From contig NZ_JAHKRT010000001.1 of assembly GCF_018863195.1 (NCBI RefSeq), positions 62,001-126,000 on the forward strand: a stretch of DNA of 64,000 nucleotides, in the 5' to 3' direction. The notes below the pieces were generated by a model that did no database searches, had not been told where the DNA came from, and worked only from the letters and a program-made list of their open reading frames with translations. Positions 61,774 through 64,000 of the stretch are shown here, one piece after another; position 1 is the stretch's first letter, and each line of letters begins with the position of its first letter. The DNA is from Sphingomonas quercus. Lineage in GTDB: Bacteria; Pseudomonadota; Alphaproteobacteria; Sphingomonadales; Sphingomonadaceae. The translations under genes and the position numbers were made by a program.

Positions 61774-61851
61774 GGCATAAATTGCACATGGTTAGCGGGA
61801 TTTAACCCTGCGCGAACACCGCGGGGCAAGGATCATGCGCGATAAGGCCGC

Positions 61852-63819
61852 ATGGCTCCCGTGTTTTTCTCCGCAATGTCCGGACTCCGTCACCTGTGCC
61901 GGGCGACGCGCGGCGGCGTGAGCGTGATCGGCGCACTCTCGGTAACGGCGACGATCGGCATGTCCGGCCTCGCTGTCGAGGCGAGCCAGGGCTATGCCGA
62001 AAAAGTCTCCAACCAGCGCATCGCGGACGCCGCCGCCCTGGCCGCTGCGATGGCCTATAACGCCAATCGCACCGACCCGAACCTCGCCAGGACGCTGTCC
62101 GACACCGCGCAGGCGATCGCGGCCGCCAATGGCGTGGCGCCATCCGGGGTGTCGCTGGCCGGCCCCACCGCCGACGGGCCGACGCGCAAGCTGATCAGCG
62201 TCACTGTCACCACCAGCGTGCCGCTCCGCCTCACCCGCGTGCTGACGCCGGCGCTCAGCTACGGCGTCAGCGCCAAGGGGGTTGCGGCGGTGTCGGACAC
62301 GGCGCCTGGCGACAAGGGCAGCGGCGGCTGCATCATCGCCCTGTCGTCCACCGCGCAGAATGGCGTGGCGCTGTCCGGCGGCACCGGCATCGTCGCGGAC
62401 GGCTGCGTGGTCGTCGCCAACGCCCCGATCACGCTGAACGAAGGCGGCAACATCACCGCGAGGCAGGTGATTTCCGGCGGTGCGGTGACCCGCAACGGCG
62501 GCAGCTGGATCAAGACCACGCCCGAGGACAACAAGATCTCGGCCAACGTGCCCGGCGCGGCCAGGGATCCGCTCGCCGCCAGCGCCGCGCTGAAGGCCGC
62601 GCTCGACAAGGCGGACGATCCCTCATTCTTTATCCCGTCCGCCAGCATCACCGATCCGGACACGCCCAATGGCGGCAAGGACTGGTATTTCGACTGGAAC
62701 GGATCCAGCAACACCGTGAAGCCCTACCTCGTGGAGGGCGGCGTCTATGTGGTGCCGCCACCGGCAGCGGGACAGACCTACCGGATCAGGAAGCTGACCG
62801 TGGACGGCGGCGTGCGCGTCACCTTTCAAGGGGCGTCCACCGTCACGATCAACAACGGCCTCGTCAACGGCAGCAATCCCCTCACCATCGGCGACGGCAG
62901 CGACTGGAAGGTGAATGGCGGGATCGACACCGGCAGCGGCGGCATGGCCATGGGCAATTCCAGCCTCGCCATTGGCCAGGGCAATGTGCGCTTCAACAAT
63001 TTCTCGATCGGCAATGGCAATCTCATCGTTAACGCCACCGCCAACTTCACCTGGAGCACGATCTCGATCGGCGCGGGCACCCATGCCTTTCGCGGGCTGA
63101 ACGTCAGCGGCACGCTCAACGTCGGCGAGGGCGATTTCATCTCGCCCGGCCAGCTCAAGGTCACCGGCGGCACCGTCCTCAACATCGCCGGCGGCCCGAC
63201 CAGCAGGATCGCCATCGGCGACACAGGCGGCACGTCGATCTTCGTGGACGGCGGCTCGACGCTGAAATTCGGCGCCTCGAAGAGCTTCGTCACCAGCGGC
63301 GGCATCACCACGGCAGGCGGCACGAACCTGATCTTCGGCGCCGCCGCCAACCATTTTATCAAGGGGACGATGAACCTCGCCGGCAGCGCCAGCTTCGGCA
63401 GCGGCGCCTATACGATCAACGGCGACTTCACCAACGGCACCGGCGGCGCGATGACCGGCACGGACGTCAGCTTCTTCATGTCCGGCCGGGTGTCGCTCGG
63501 CGGCGGCAGCGGCGTGGACATGCGCGCGCCGCAGGCGGCGGTCGGCGAGGCACTGCCGGATATCCTGTTCGCGACGCGCACCAGGCAGCCCACCTCCCTC
63601 AGCCACGGCGCCAACATGCTGCTGTCCGGAGTGTGGTGGTCCCCCTATTCGGCGTTCGTGATGGACGGCGGCACCAGCTTCCGGTCGGGCAGCCGCTGCT
63701 TCACGCTGGTCGCCGACACGGTGACGCTCAGGGAAGGCGGCGCGATCAGCGGCATCGGCTGCCCGGCGACGGGCAGCGGCCAGACCGGCGGCCCGGCGAC
63801 CCTTTCGCTGATCCGATGA
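61852..63819 (+). CDS. TadG-like protein with large beta-helix-like insert
   Basis: 655 residues. The N-terminus (RATRGGVSVIGALSVTATIGMSGLAVEAS) and AADAAALAAAMAYN are the Tad/TadG membrane helix and following helix seen in Flp pilus minor proteins. From about 150 the chain is Gly/Thr/Asn-rich with repeated short turns such as INNGLVNGSNPLTIGDGSDW, VSGTLNVGEGDFISPG and TSGGITTAGGTNLIFGAA, suggesting a parallel beta-helix. It has cysteines in GGCIIALS and SRCFTLVAD. It is probably inner-membrane anchored with the repeat domain outside. It overlaps the next start by four bases. Confidence 0.75.
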   Translation: MAPVFFSAMSGLRHLCRATRGGVSVIGALSVTATIGMSGLAVEASQGYAEKVSNQRIADAAALAAAMAYNANRTDPNLARTLSDTAQAIAAANGVAPSGVSLAGPTADGPTRKLISVTVTTSVPLRLTRVLTPALSYGVSAKGVAAVSDTAPGDKGSGGCIIALSSTAQNGVALSGGTGIVADGCVVVANAPITLNEGGNITARQVISGGAVTRNGGSWIKTTPEDNKISANVPGAARDPLAASAALKAALDKADDPSFFIPSASITDPDTPNGGKDWYFDWNGSSNTVKPYLVEGGVYVVPPPAAGQTYRIRKLTVDGGVRVTFQGASTVTINNGLVNGSNPLTIGDGSDWKVNGGIDTGSGGMAMGNSSLAIGQGNVRFNNFSIGNGNLIVNATANFTWSTISIGAGTHAFRGLNVSGTLNVGEGDFISPGQLKVTGGTVLNIAGGPTSRIAIGDTGGTSIFVDGGSTLKFGASKSFVTSGGITTAGGTNLIFGAAANHFIKGTMNLAGSASFGSGAYTINGDFTNGTGGAMTGTDVSFFMSGRVSLGGGSGVDMRAPQAAVGEALPDILFATRTRQPTSLSHGANMLLSGVWWSPYSAFVMDGGTSFRSGSRCFTLVADTVTLREGGAISGIGCPATGSGQTGGPATLSLIR

Positions 63820-64000
63820 TGCGGTTGCTCGCCTTTCTCCGCCGGCTGGCCGACGACCGGCGCGGCGTCGCGGCGCTCGAATTCGCGCTGTGGTCGACCT
63901 GCTTCTTCCTGACCGCGCTCGGCGGGCTCGATTTCGCGCTGTGGCGCACCTACCAGCTCCGCCTGCATGTCGCCGTCGAGCAGGGGGCGATGATGGCGTT
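63816..64000 (+). CDS. TadE-like pilus assembly protein (3' end outside window)
   Basis: 61 residues visible. MMRLLAFLRRLADDRRGVAAL then EFALWSTCFFLTALGGLDFAL is a basic start, the RRGVAALEFAL motif and a membrane helix as in TadE/TadF pseudopilins. It overlaps the TadG-like stop (ATGA). The rest of the locus lies beyond the window. Confidence 0.82.
   Translation, partial: MMRLLAFLRRLADDRRGVAALEFALWSTCFFLTALGGLDFALWRTYQLRLHVAVEQGAMMA

Overview
The window is high-GC chromosomal DNA from an alphaproteobacterium, most likely a Sphingomonas-like member of the Sphingomonadaceae. This rests on a MucR-type regulator, a single-cysteine DksA, PopZ and RcdA (DUF1465) homologues, two PEP-CTERM-type secreted proteins, tandem PilZ proteins, and the pcm-tolC-popZ-valS order. 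I see no phage, plasmid, insertion sequence, transposase, CRISPR array or rRNA operon. It reads as ordinary core chromosome with dense, often overlapping genes. Four tRNAs are present: Ala-CGC, Thr-TGT, Arg-ACG and Cys-GCA.

Layout. 1-9 kb: the 3' part of an ABC exporter, a DUF2171 protein, tRNA-Ala, a GGDEF-EAL enzyme, a Nudix hydrolase, a mannose-6-phosphate isomerase-like protein and an extensin-like protein. 9-17 kb: tRNA-Thr, a GDSL hydrolase, a TRIC-type channel, a GST, an FMN reductase, pncB, an amidohydrolase and two small envelope proteins. 17-22.8 kb: aqpZ, the ybbA-ybbP exporter divergent from tesA, HU and mucR. 23-33.5 kb: amino-acid metabolism, with an omega-aminotransferase and LysR regulator, a flavin disulfide oxidoreductase with a DUF4126 protein, putA divergent from an Lrp regulator, and an overlapping operon of FAH-family hydrolase, pterin dehydratase and nitronate monooxygenase-like protein. 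33.6-38.2 kb: regulatory and stress genes (rcdA-like, hsp20, two tiny DUF465 genes, two PilZ genes, dksA, a host-attachment-like protein). 38.3-42.2 kb: serS-surE and rimO, followed by a roughly 127-bp tandem repeat array. 42.7-52.3 kb: two PEP-CTERM proteins, a leucyl aminopeptidase, a bicupin, a BLUF photoreceptor, tRNA-Arg, hemB, a lipid kinase and a MATE transporter. 52.9-60.7 kb: a long minus-strand block, pcm-tolC-popZ-S9 peptidase-valS-GNAT. 60.9-64 kb: tRNA-Cys, a double PilZ protein and the start of a Tad-type pilus or secreted-protein locus.

Two themes stand out. First, cyclic-di-GMP and cell-cycle functions recur: a GGDEF-EAL enzyme, three PilZ proteins, RcdA-like, PopZ, MucR and DksA. 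Second, three genes (the GGDEF-EAL gene, pncB and a LysR gene) have a good ribosome site and ATG one base out of frame with the conserved protein body. At each junction a G or C run sits where a single missing base would restore the frame. This suggests either homopolymer deletion errors in the assembly or real start-proximal frameshifts. I did not find a clearly new multi-gene system. The best leads are these frameshifts, the palindromic repeat array, the Tad-like protein with a beta-helix-like insert, and the PilZ pair with a shared C-terminal motif.
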